Source: Methylobacterium dankookense
GTDB lineage: Bacteria > Pseudomonadota > Alphaproteobacteria > Rhizobiales > Beijerinckiaceae
Reading direction: 5' to 3'
Assembly: GCF_902141855.1 (NCBI RefSeq)
Contig: NZ_CABFVH010000002.1
Location: 210,679-274,678, forward strand
Length of the DNA stretch: 64,000 nucleotides
The notes beneath the pieces are model-generated. The model was not told the origin of the DNA. It saw only the letters and a program-made list of their open reading frames with translations, and did not search any database. Within the stretch, counting starts at the first letter, position 1; the number at the start of each line of letters is the position of its first letter. Both the position numbers and the translations under genes were made by a program. Positions 8,292-15,813 of this stretch are shown one piece after another.

Positions 8292-9292
8292 GGGATGCGC
8301 CCGGCATAGGCGCGGGCGATCAGCCGCATCGTGTGCAGGTCGCGGAGTGCCGAATAGGCCTCCCGCTCCGCCGGGCGTCGCAGCGCCGAGCCGAAGGCGC
8401 GGACCTGTTCGGTGAAGGGCGAGGCGGCCCGGTCGAAGGCGACATCCTCCGGCGCGCCGGTTGTACCGTCCGTGAACGTGAGGCGCCCGCCGGCGACCTG
8501 GCCCATCGTATTCTCGGCGACGAGCTGGCCCTTGGTGCCGACCACCTCCAGGCGGCGGCGCGGCAGGGCCTCGGGGCAGTTATAGGCGACGTTGAGGCTC
8601 GCCAGCACGCCGCTGCCGGTGCGGCCGATGAGGAGCGCGCCGTCGTCCACGCTGTAATCCTGGGCCCGCGCCTGGGTCAGCGCGGCGATGTCCGCGATCG
8701 ATTCGTCGAGGAGGAAGTCCACGAGGTCGAGCCCGTGCGGCGCGAGGTCGATCAGCGCGCCGCCGCCGGCCCGGGCCGGGTCGATGCGCCAGTTCTCCTG
8801 ACCCGCCTGGGCCGCCCATTCGCGGTGCAGCCAGCAGGCATAGACGATGCGGATCGCCGTCACCGTGCCGAGGCGGCCGGCGCGGATCTGGTCGCGGATG
8901 GCGCGATGGGCCGGGTGGTGCCTCTGGTCGAAGGCGGTGCCGTAGACGATGCCGTGCGCCCGAACCGCCTCCGCCATGGCCTCGGCGTCGTCGAGCCGGG
9001 CCGCCATCGGCTTCTCGCAGAGCACGGCCTTGCCGGCGGCGGCGAGCGCCTGGACCGCCTCGCGATGCAGGTGGTTGGGGGTGGCGACATAGACCGCCTC
9101 GACCTCCGGGTCGGCGATCAGCCCCGCGAGGTCGGCATAGGCCCGCGCGCCCTCGGCCTCCGCCGCAGCCCGCGCCCGCTCGCCCGGATCGCAGACCGCG
9201 ACCAGACGGTGCCCGGCCTCGCGGATGCCCGGCGCCATGTAGTCGCGGGCGACCCAGCCATAGCCGACGATGCCCCAGCGGACCGCGTCCAT
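8288..9292 (-). CDS. Gfo/Idh/MocA family NAD(P)-dependent oxidoreductase
   Basis: The 334-residue protein begins with a Rossmann fold (WGIVGYGWVARDY), followed by CDPGERARA, VYVATPNHLH and the family's catalytic CEKPMA (Glu93-Lys94-Pro95). The C-terminal domain has GGGALIDLAPHGLDLVDFLL, whose His is the usual proton donor region. Related enzymes oxidise or reduce sugar and inositol hydroxyls with NAD(P). The ATG overlaps the methyltransferase stop as TGATG (9290-9294). With an isomerase/epimerase two genes downstream, a redox-epimerisation on a cyclitol or nucleotide sugar is plausible but not shown. Confidence 0.88.
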   Translation of the reverse strand: MDAVRWGIVGYGWVARDYMAPGIREAGHRLVAVCDPGERARAAAEAEGARAYADLAGLIADPEVEAVYVATPNHLHREAVQALAAAGKAVLCEKPMAARLDDAEAMAEAVRAHGIVYGTAFDQRHHPAHRAIRDQIRAGRLGTVTAIRIVYACWLHREWAAQAGQENWRIDPARAGGGALIDLAPHGLDLVDFLLDESIADIAALTQARAQDYSVDDGALLIGRTGSGVLASLNVAYNCPEALPRRRLEVVGTKGQLVAENTMGQVAGGRLTFTDGTTGAPEDVAFDRAASPFTEQVRAFGSALRRPAEREAYSALRDLHTMRLIARAYAGRIP

Positions 9293-10476
9293 CACCAGCG
9301 CTCCGGCAGGTCGACGAATTCGCGCCGCCGCACGCGATCCGCATCCGGCCCCTCCGCCTCGCCCGAGAAGGTCAGGCGCTCGGGGCCGTCGGAGCGCATC
9401 GGATAGGTGACGAGGCGGGCATATTCCGCCTCGTAGCGCTCGGAGGGCCAGTGGATCGCGAAGCCCCCGGCCGGGTCCGGCCGGTAGAGCGGGTTGAGGA
9501 CGAGTTCCATCCCGGCGGGCGGCAGGGTCAGGCCGTCGACCACGGCGCGGGGCGCGGGGCGCATGCCCGGTCCGGCCACGACGGAGAAGGCCTCGCAGGC
9601 GCGCAGCTCGCCGGGGTCGCGCGGGCCCGGCGCGCGGGTCTCGACGAGGGCCCGGGTCAGCTCGGCATCGTCGTAGACCAGGGCGTCGGGGAACAGCTCG
9701 GCGATCTCCTCGGCGGTGACCGCGCGGCCGGCCGAGAAGCCGGGGCTCTCGGCGTTGTGGATGTGGCTCAGCGCGAGCCAGCCGTCGTCGCCCGCGTTCT
9801 GGCGGAGCGCTTCGAGCAGGCGCGGCTTGTCGTCGAGGAAGTAGAAGGCGTCGTTGCAGAGCACGAGATCGACCGGCGCGCCCGCGATCGGCCAGTGCTC
9901 CGAGGCGGCGTCGAAGCAGACGAACTGCGCCTTGTCGCCAACCACCCAGTGGCGGGCGACCCAGAGCTTGGCGAAGACCACGTCGGCGCCGGACACCTTG
10001 CAGCCGCGGCGTTTCAGCTCGCGCATGTACTGGCCGATGCCGCAGGCGAACTCGAACACGCAGGTCGGCTCGTTCCAGTGGGCTTCGAGCAGGGAGAGGC
10101 CGGCCAGGAAGGTCGGGTCGCTCCAGCGGTTGAGGAAGTAGTCGCCCACCCGGCCCCAGCCGAGGAGCCGCACGGCGTCGCGCAGGGTCGCAGCGGAGCG
10201 CTCGCGGATCAGGGTGCGGATGTCGCCGGTATCGGCCGGCGGACCGTTCCACCACGAATCCTGATCGGCGAGCAGGATGGAGAGCGCCTCGTCGGGCTCG
10301 CCCCCGTCGAGATGGGCGAGCACCCGCTCGATCGTGTCGGCGCGGTCGATGCGCAGGTAGGGGATGCCGTCGATGACCGGCCAGCGCGCCCCGGTCTCCG
10401 TATCCGCCAGCGAATGCGGGCGGTCGGCGCGCAGGGGATTGCCGGTCTCGGGCGAGCGCAGATCGAAGGGGATCAT
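9292..10476 (-). CDS. Class I SAM-dependent methyltransferase with N-terminal extension
   Basis: The 394-residue protein has a Rossmann methyltransferase core starting near residue 138: VFEFACGIGQYMRELKRRG (motif I, with FACGIGQ in place of the usual xDxGxGxG), GADVV, and DLVLCNDAFYFLDD as the post-II/motif IV block, then a LALSHIHNAES strand. About 130 residues come before the core, beginning with MIPFDLRSPETG and a WPVIDGIPYLR segment that resembles Trm112-type short domains. The C-terminal 120 residues are of unknown fold. The substrate is unknown; O-methylation of a sugar or cyclitol would fit the neighbours. The TGATG overlap with the next gene suggests coupled translation. A 107-base gap separates it from the HD-like gene upstream. 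Confidence 0.8.
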   Translation of the reverse strand: MIPFDLRSPETGNPLRADRPHSLADTETGARWPVIDGIPYLRIDRADTIERVLAHLDGGEPDEALSILLADQDSWWNGPPADTGDIRTLIRERSAATLRDAVRLLGWGRVGDYFLNRWSDPTFLAGLSLLEAHWNEPTCVFEFACGIGQYMRELKRRGCKVSGADVVFAKLWVARHWVVGDKAQFVCFDAASEHWPIAGAPVDLVLCNDAFYFLDDKPRLLEALRQNAGDDGWLALSHIHNAESPGFSAGRAVTAEEIAELFPDALVYDDAELTRALVETRAPGPRDPGELRACEAFSVVAGPGMRPAPRAVVDGLTLPPAGMELVLNPLYRPDPAGGFAIHWPSERYEAEYARLVTYPMRSDGPERLTFSGEAEGPDADRVRRREFVDLPERW

Positions 10477-10583
10477 CGAGCCTCAGGCCACCTCACGGGC
10501 GCCCCGCGCGCCGGGTACCGGACAACAAGTCCGGACCCCGGCCCGGGTTGCGCGGCGCCGCCCGGTCCCGACCGCGAGTGCGG
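10477..10583 (-). other. Intra-operon gap with small hairpins
   Basis: This is the only sizeable gap near the head of the inositol/YcaO run. It holds CCGGAC-AACAA-GTCCGG (10518-10534). At the end of the HD-like gene there is GACCGC-GAGT-GCGGTC (10570-10585), which covers that gene's stop codon. No T-run follows on the minus strand, so these look more like mRNA-stability or attenuation hairpins than terminators. I see no open frame worth calling here. Confidence 0.4.
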
Positions 10584-11516
10584 TCACGGGATGCGCATAT
10601 CGGCGAGCACCCGATCGTGGAAGCCCTTCACAGGCCCGGCATGGACGAGTTCCATGTCGTTCAACACGGTCTCCATGGTCAGGGAGGCCGCGCGCAGGTG
10701 CTGGGCGATCTGCAGCACCCGGTCGATGCAGTCGGCGGCGTGGAAGGCGCGGCCCTCCGCGGTGGCGTCGTCGGGCAGCACCGCGCGGGCGCGGACCACC
10801 GACTCGCGCAAGAGGGCGTCGAGCTCGTCGAGCGCCCATTGCGCGGTGCGCGCCATGATCGGCCCGAGATGGTCGCCGAGCAGCATCTCGCCGGTGAAGC
10901 CGGCATCCGGCATGGCGGCATTGTGGAAATGGTGCGCCATCGCCGCCAAGAACACGGTGGTCGGGTCGGCCCGGTAGAACGGGCTCAGCGCGACGCCGTA
11001 GACCGCCACCATCAGACAGTGCTCGGCATGGTTCTCCGGCGGCTCCAGCAGGATGCGGGCGCGGCCCGGGCAGGTGACGCCCGCCCGCGGCTGCTGCGCC
11101 AGCGCACCGACGAAGCCCGGCAGCGGGCCGGGCACCGCCTCGGAGCGGGTGCGCAGCCGCGTGCGCAGCCGCTCCCGCAGGCCGGGATCGAAGGCCTCGG
11201 TCACCGCATCGAACCCGGCGACCAGCACCTCCGAGACCGCCTGATCCGAGAGGCCGGCCGCCGTCAGGAAGGCCGCGTCGAGGTCGCAGAGGCGCGTGGC
11301 GGCGAGCGCGGTCGCCGTGATGTCGAGAGCGACGTCCTCGGGCGAGGCCCCGCCCGTGAGCAGGCCCCAGCCCTGCGCGAACAGGCGCTCGGCGATGGAG
11401 CCCTGGCGCCCGGCGGACCGGACGCGCTTGAGGTCGTTCACCTCGACCAGGAGGTCGCGCAGAGCGACCGGGGCGGCTGGGCCGGAGCCCGGGCCGCCCT
11501 GCACCGCCGCGCCCAT
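10584..11516 (-). CDS. HD-domain-like protein of unknown substrate
   Basis: The protein has 310 residues. The central segment looks like a metal-binding HD fold: ENHAEHC (His163, His166), then thirty residues later MAHHFHNAAMPD (His195, His196, His198, Asp204). The classical HD doublet is replaced by HH-x-HN, so this is either a variant phosphohydrolase or a related alpha-helical metalloprotein. The N-terminal 150 residues are helical, with no other recognisable motif. HD proteins often hydrolyse phosphate monoesters or nucleotides. A phosphatase acting on an inositol-phosphate intermediate would fit, but that is inference. Its ATG overlaps the Ino1 stop as TGATG (11514-11518). Confidence 0.6.
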   Translation of the reverse strand: MGAAVQGGPGSGPAAPVALRDLLVEVNDLKRVRSAGRQGSIAERLFAQGWGLLTGGASPEDVALDITATALAATRLCDLDAAFLTAAGLSDQAVSEVLVAGFDAVTEAFDPGLRERLRTRLRTRSEAVPGPLPGFVGALAQQPRAGVTCPGRARILLEPPENHAEHCLMVAVYGVALSPFYRADPTTVFLAAMAHHFHNAAMPDAGFTGEMLLGDHLGPIMARTAQWALDELDALLRESVVRARAVLPDDATAEGRAFHAADCIDRVLQIAQHLRAASLTMETVLNDMELVHAGPVKGFHDRVLADMRIP

Positions 11517-12706
11517 CAGTTCACGCCGAGCCAGTCGCGCAGCATCTTCTCCTGCTTGCCGAAGGCGTGCTCCGGCCCGTGGCCGTTCTTCACCATCGGC
11601 GCCTTGAAGAAGGTCGAGAGCTGCTCCTGCACGCCGCCCTCGCCACGCTTCTTGGCGAGGTCGAGCACGCGGGCGATCTCGATCACCAGCGGCGCGGCCA
11701 GGATCGAGTCCTTGCAGAGGAAGTTGACCTTGATCTGCATCCGCTGGCCCATGAAGCCGGTGACGTCGATGTTGTCCCAGGCTTCCTTGTCGTCGCCGCG
11801 CGGGCGGTAATAGTGGATGTGCACGAGGTGGTCCTCGACCGGGTAGCCGAGGATCGAGTCGAGCACCGTGCCCTTGGTGTTGAGCTTCGACTGCAGCGAA
11901 TTCGGGTCGTTGAGCGCGAGACCGTCGCGGTTGCCGAGGATGTTGGTCGAGAACCAGCCGTCCACGTGCAGCGCGCGGGCCTTGAAGGCCGGGGCCAGCA
12001 CCGTCTTCATCATGGTCTGGCCGGTCTTGCCGTCCTTGCCCGCGACGGGGACGTTCATCTCCTTCGCGAGCTCCAGCAGCGCCGGCACGTCGGCGGCCAC
12101 CGAGGGCGTGAAGTTGGCGTAGGGGATGCCGCTCTTGATCGCCGCATAGGCGTAGAGCATGGCCGGCGAGATCGCCTCGTCGCTCGCATCGAGACCCTTC
12201 TCGAAGGCGGCGGTGGAGTTGAGCGTCGGGTCGGAGAGGTCGGGCCAGCGCTCGGTGGAGGCGAGGTTCACCACCACCACCTCGTCGAGGTTGCTCTCCT
12301 GTCGGAAGCGGCGCAGGTCGCTGGCGATGACCGAGACCGCCTCGCGGTGGTCCTTGGCGACGATGCGGTTCTGCCCGTCGATGTTCTTGCAGAACTTGGC
12401 GCTGCCCACCGCCGGCCAGGGCGTGATGCCCTTCAGCACCTGCGCGCCGTTCTCGATGTCCTGCTTCGTCAGCACGCCGTGGCCCGAGGCCGCCGAGGCG
12501 AGGTCGTCGCCGTTGAGGTCCCAGCCGCCGAAGACGAGATCCCTGTAGTCCGCCATGCCGGCGACGGGCAGGCCGGCGAGCGGGAGTCCGTCGAGGCGGT
12601 TGGACCCGGACTTGATCATCTCGATGCCGGCGATGGCGGTGGTGGCGACAGCCCCACCCATGCCAACGAACGCAACGCCGACACGGCGACCGGTCTGCAT
12701 GCTCAT
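11516..12706 (-). CDS. ino1: Inositol-3-phosphate synthase (myo-inositol-1-phosphate synthase)
   Basis: The 396-residue protein converts glucose 6-phosphate to 1L-myo-inositol 1-phosphate using NAD. The N-terminal Rossmann strand is VGVAFVGMGGAVATT. Diagnostic family blocks follow: LASTERWPD, GKDGKTGQTMMKTVLAP, WFSTNILGNRDG, PRGDDKEAWDNID and KVNFLCKDSILAAPLV, the last holding the catalytic Lys region. The size is typical of the shorter prokaryotic enzymes. It is the first gene of the nine-gene minus-strand run. The start is ATG at 12706, with AAGGAA about 11 bases upstream; a second ATG two codons later is possible. De novo inositol synthesis is uncommon in Proteobacteria, so its presence points to a dedicated inositol-containing product. 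Confidence 0.95.
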   Translation of the reverse strand: MSMQTGRRVGVAFVGMGGAVATTAIAGIEMIKSGSNRLDGLPLAGLPVAGMADYRDLVFGGWDLNGDDLASAASGHGVLTKQDIENGAQVLKGITPWPAVGSAKFCKNIDGQNRIVAKDHREAVSVIASDLRRFRQESNLDEVVVVNLASTERWPDLSDPTLNSTAAFEKGLDASDEAISPAMLYAYAAIKSGIPYANFTPSVAADVPALLELAKEMNVPVAGKDGKTGQTMMKTVLAPAFKARALHVDGWFSTNILGNRDGLALNDPNSLQSKLNTKGTVLDSILGYPVEDHLVHIHYYRPRGDDKEAWDNIDVTGFMGQRMQIKVNFLCKDSILAAPLVIEIARVLDLAKKRGEGGVQEQLSTFFKAPMVKNGHGPEHAFGKQEKMLRDWLGVN

Positions 12707-13023
12707 CGGACTGGGATTTCCTTCGACTGTGGGACGCGGATGGTGCGAAAAGCCGGATTATTCCGGCCTGCTCCGCGTGGCCCTAACAAGTGGAGCGTCC
12801 GAGCTTCGTTCCAAGCCCGACCTGGACACACTTGTGGCGCCCCGCGGCTGAACCGAGCCCGAACGAACGACGATTTCGGCAGCTATCCGGAGACTTAACG
12901 CCGCATCGGCGGTGCCACGTGCTGATCACGCGAGTGTCCCATTCTGGTCATGACCGGCGGCGATAGAGCGCGCCGCTGAACGAGAGCCCGGCCGAAGAAC
13001 GCCGCGGCACAGAAGGACCAGAC
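12707..13023. promoter_or_regulatory. Divergent intergenic region of ino1 and the lytic transglycosylase gene
   Basis: These 317 bases must hold the promoter of the inositol/YcaO run (leftward) and of the transglycosylase gene (rightward). Reading left, a TTGTTA and an AATAAT element occur upstream of ino1, but with an over-long spacer of about 21 bases, so I do not call a promoter. A good Shine-Dalgarno (AAGGA, 7 bases before the ATG at 13024) serves the rightward gene. I see no strong palindrome or riboswitch-like structure. Confidence 0.4.
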
Positions 13024-14199
13024 ATGGGGGTTTTCCCGGAGCCGGCGCGTGGCGTCGACGACGTGAGCCGTCTCGTGCCTTGCGAGACCGATCGTGATGA
13101 CAACAACGCCGTGGCGTGGCTGCCGCGGGCCGTGCGCAGGAACCCGCGCCGGAGCTTCGCCACCCGACGCAACGTCACCCTGGTCGCCGCGCTGCTGGCC
13201 GGCCTGAGCCTGCCGCAGACGGCCTTCGCGCCCGCGGCCTCGGCCCACGACCGCATCGATACCGGTGCGCGCGCCGCGCAGGCGCTGGCGGCCGAGACCG
13301 TCGGCACGCATGCCCCAGCCGAGGCCGCCGCCTCCGTCGAGGCCGCTGCCGAGACCTGGAGCGGCGTGCCCCTCGTCGAGCAGGAGCCCGCGACGACCGC
13401 GATCATCGCCGGCGACCTCGACACCCTGCCCCGCCCGGTGGTGGATGCGGGCGAGGACAAGGTGCGCTTCGGCCCGACCAGCGTGCCGCGCAAGGTGGTC
13501 GACACCATCCTGAAGGCTGCCGAGGAGACCGGGATGGACCCGGTCTACATGATGGCGCTCGCCGACAAGGAATCGAGCTTCGACACCGACGTGAAGGCGG
13601 CCACCTCCTCGGCGCAGGGCCTGTTCCAGTTCGTGGCCAATACCTGGCTGGAGATGATCCGCGACTACGGCGCCCGCTACGGCCTCGCCGAGGAGGCGGC
13701 ATCCGTGAAGGGCACCGGCTCGGCCATCCGCGTGGCGGGCGATGGCATGCGCCAGCGCGTGCTGTCGCTGCGCAACGACCCCTACGTCGCGAGCCTGATG
13801 GCGGCGGAGCTGGCCAAGCGCGACCGCGGCCGGATCGAGGCGAAGATCGGCCGCGCGCTCACCAGCACCGAGCTCTACTTCGCCCATTTCCTCGGGACGG
13901 CGAGCGCCGGGCGCTTCCTCGTGCTCAGCAGCGACAATCCGGAGGTGAATGCCCAGAAGGCCTTCCGCCAAGCCGCGCGGGCGAACCGCAGCCTGTTCAC
14001 CGCCAAGGGCCGGCGCGCCCTTACGGTGGCCGAGGTCTACGAGCGCATCGACGGCATGATCGACAAGCGCCTCTCCCGCTACCAGGGCGTCGCGGTCCTC
14101 ACGCGGACGCCCGACCGCGCCGAGCCGGTCCAGGTCGTCGCACCCGCGGCCTCCGGCCGCATCCAGGTCAGCGACGCGCTGCCGCCCTCCGAGCTGTGA
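13024..14199 (+). CDS. Lytic transglycosylase (SLT/Slt70-type domain), exported
   Basis: The 391-residue protein has a long basic N-terminus followed by a signal-like hydrophobic stretch (about residues 50-70, ending AFAPAASA). An Ala-rich linker precedes the catalytic domain (about 150-300). The SLT core is clear: ALADKESSFDTDVKAATSSAQGLFQ, with the catalytic Glu in KESSFD and the family's SSAQGLFQF block, then THFLG-like YFAHFLGTASA. It cleaves peptidoglycan with 1,6-anhydro-MurNAc formation in the periplasm. The AAGGA Shine-Dalgarno supports this ATG although the cytoplasmic leader is unusually long. It is transcribed away from the inositol run. Confidence 0.85.
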   Translation: MGVFPEPARGVDDVSRLVPCETDRDDNNAVAWLPRAVRRNPRRSFATRRNVTLVAALLAGLSLPQTAFAPAASAHDRIDTGARAAQALAAETVGTHAPAEAAASVEAAAETWSGVPLVEQEPATTAIIAGDLDTLPRPVVDAGEDKVRFGPTSVPRKVVDTILKAAEETGMDPVYMMALADKESSFDTDVKAATSSAQGLFQFVANTWLEMIRDYGARYGLAEEAASVKGTGSAIRVAGDGMRQRVLSLRNDPYVASLMAAELAKRDRGRIEAKIGRALTSTELYFAHFLGTASAGRFLVLSSDNPEVNAQKAFRQAARANRSLFTAKGRRALTVAEVYERIDGMIDKRLSRYQGVAVLTRTPDRAEPVQVVAPAASGRIQVSDALPPSEL

Positions 14200-14223
14200 G
14201 CCCGACCCTGCCGGGCGCCTGCA

Positions 14224-15756
14224 TCAATGCGCGGCGGGCGCCGCGCCGCCGAGCTTGACCGTCTTGAGGATCATGGCGAGCGGGATCAGGCAGGCGGTGA
14301 GCACGCCGAGCACCCAGAACACGTCGATATAGGCCCAGTAGGCCACCTGCGTGGCGAGCTGCTGCCCGATCCATGCGGTGGCCTGCCCCTGCGCGTCGGG
14401 CCCCGCGAAGCCGTGCTGCTGGAAGTAGCGCGTCGCCTGGGACAGGGTCTCCTGATAGGCGGGGCTCGCGGGGTTCACCGATTCCACGAGCCGGCTCTGG
14501 TGGAACTGGCTCCGATAGGCGAGCACGTTCTGCGCGAGCGAGACGCCCATCGAGCCGCCGACGTTGCGGGCCACGTTGATCAAGGCCGAGGCCTGGTCGG
14601 TCTGGTCCTTGCGCAGGCCCTCGTAGGAGGCCGTGGTCACCGACAGGAAGATCATCGACAGGCCGATGCCGATATAGATGCGCGACCACGCGAAGAACGA
14701 GAAGGTGGTCTCGCCGTTGATGCGCGTGAGGTCGTACATCCCGGCCGCGACGATGGCCGCGCCGGCCGCGATCAGCCATTTCGGCTGCACGGAGCCGGAG
14801 AGCTGGCCGATCACCAGCATCGAGACCACCGTCATGATGCCGCCCGGCCCGAGGACGAGGCCCGACAGGGTCGCGGTGTAGCCGTAGTATTCCTGGGTGA
14901 TCTGCGGGATGAACTGCGTGGTCGCGATCAGCACCGCGCCGGTGAACAGCATCACGATGAAGCAGGAGCCGAACTGGCGGCTGTCGAGGAGCCGCAGGTC
15001 CACGACCGGGTTCTTCTTGCGCAGGAGCCAGGGGATCATCGCGACGAACGAGGCCACGGTCAGCACGCCGAACACGTTCATCAGGGTCGAGGTGCCGAAC
15101 CAGTCCTTGCGCTGGCCCTCGTCGAGGACGACCTCGAGCGAGCCGAGGAAGGTCGCCACCAGCAGGAAGCCGACGAGGTCGAAGCGCACGCCCTGCCGGC
15201 GCAATTGCCGCCGCTCGCGCTTGGCCGCCTCGCTGTCCTCGATGAGCCAGGACATGAGCCCGAGCGAGATCAGGCCGACGGGGCCGTTGATCAGGAAGCA
15301 CCAGTGCCAGGAGACGTTGTCGGAGAGCCAGCCGCCGAGCGTCGGGCCGATGACGGGAGCGACCACGATGGCGACGCCGTAGAGGGCGAAGGCCTGGCCG
15401 CGCTTCTGCGGCGGGAAGGAATCCGCCAGGATCGACTGCGCCAGCGGCGCCATGCCCCCGCCGCCGAGGCCCTGGAGCACGCGGAAGAACAGGAGCGATT
15501 CGAGGCTCCAGGCGAAGCCGCACAGGATCGAGGAGAGCGTGAACAGGGCCACGCTCCACATGAAGAACGCCTTCCGGCCGAAGCGCTTGGCCAGGAAGCT
15601 CGACGCGATCAGCGTGATCGCGTTGGCCACCAGATAGCTCGTCACCACCCACGCCGCCTCGTCCGGCCCGACGGCGAGGCCGCCGGAAATGTAGCGGAGC
15701 GCCACGTTCGCGATCGTGGTGTCGAGCACCTCCATGAAGGTGGCGAGCGCCACCAC
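14224..15756 (-). CDS. emrB: DHA2-family multidrug efflux MFS permease (EmrB/QacA-like)
   Basis: The protein of about 510 residues has 14 predicted membrane segments. The DHA2 motif D1 is seen at the N-terminus (MEVLDTTIANVAL), with LAKRFGRK as the cytoplasmic loop 2-3 motif A variant and GGGMAPLAQSILAD later. With the HlyD-type gene upstream it forms an EmrAB-type drug exporter across the inner membrane and periplasm. The start shown is GTG at 15756; the frame stays open back to the emrA stop at 15814, so a slightly longer N-terminus is possible, but no better start codon lies in between. The gap contains a strong GC hairpin. Confidence 0.9.
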   Translation of the reverse strand: MVALATFMEVLDTTIANVALRYISGGLAVGPDEAAWVVTSYLVANAITLIASSFLAKRFGRKAFFMWSVALFTLSSILCGFAWSLESLLFFRVLQGLGGGGMAPLAQSILADSFPPQKRGQAFALYGVAIVVAPVIGPTLGGWLSDNVSWHWCFLINGPVGLISLGLMSWLIEDSEAAKRERRQLRRQGVRFDLVGFLLVATFLGSLEVVLDEGQRKDWFGTSTLMNVFGVLTVASFVAMIPWLLRKKNPVVDLRLLDSRQFGSCFIVMLFTGAVLIATTQFIPQITQEYYGYTATLSGLVLGPGGIMTVVSMLVIGQLSGSVQPKWLIAAGAAIVAAGMYDLTRINGETTFSFFAWSRIYIGIGLSMIFLSVTTASYEGLRKDQTDQASALINVARNVGGSMGVSLAQNVLAYRSQFHQSRLVESVNPASPAYQETLSQATRYFQQHGFAGPDAQGQATAWIGQQLATQVAYWAYIDVFWVLGVLTACLIPLAMILKTVKLGGAAPAAH

Positions 15757-15768
15757 GAGAGCGATCGC

Positions 15769-15790
15769 CCCGGGGGTTGTGGCCCCCGGG
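15769..15790 (-). repeat. GC hairpin at the emrA-emrB junction
   Basis: CCCGGGGG-TTGTGG-CCCCCGGG forms a perfect 8-base-pair stem with a 6-base loop. It lies 12 bases upstream of the emrB GTG codon in the 57-base emrA-emrB gap. It would fold near the ribosome-binding region of emrB and could lower or couple its translation to emrA. Confidence 0.6.
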
Positions 15791-15813
15791 CGCCTTCCCC
15801 TGGCCCCCCGCGC

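Noticed and set aside
6681..12706. RiPP precursor peptide for the YcaO enzyme
   Set aside because: The genes abut or overlap and the only gap (10477-10583) has no convincing small frame with a Shine-Dalgarno.
12707..12900. Sigma-70-like promoter (TTGTTA and AATAAT) before ino1
   Set aside because: The spacer is about 21 bases and the elements are weak, so I do not call it.
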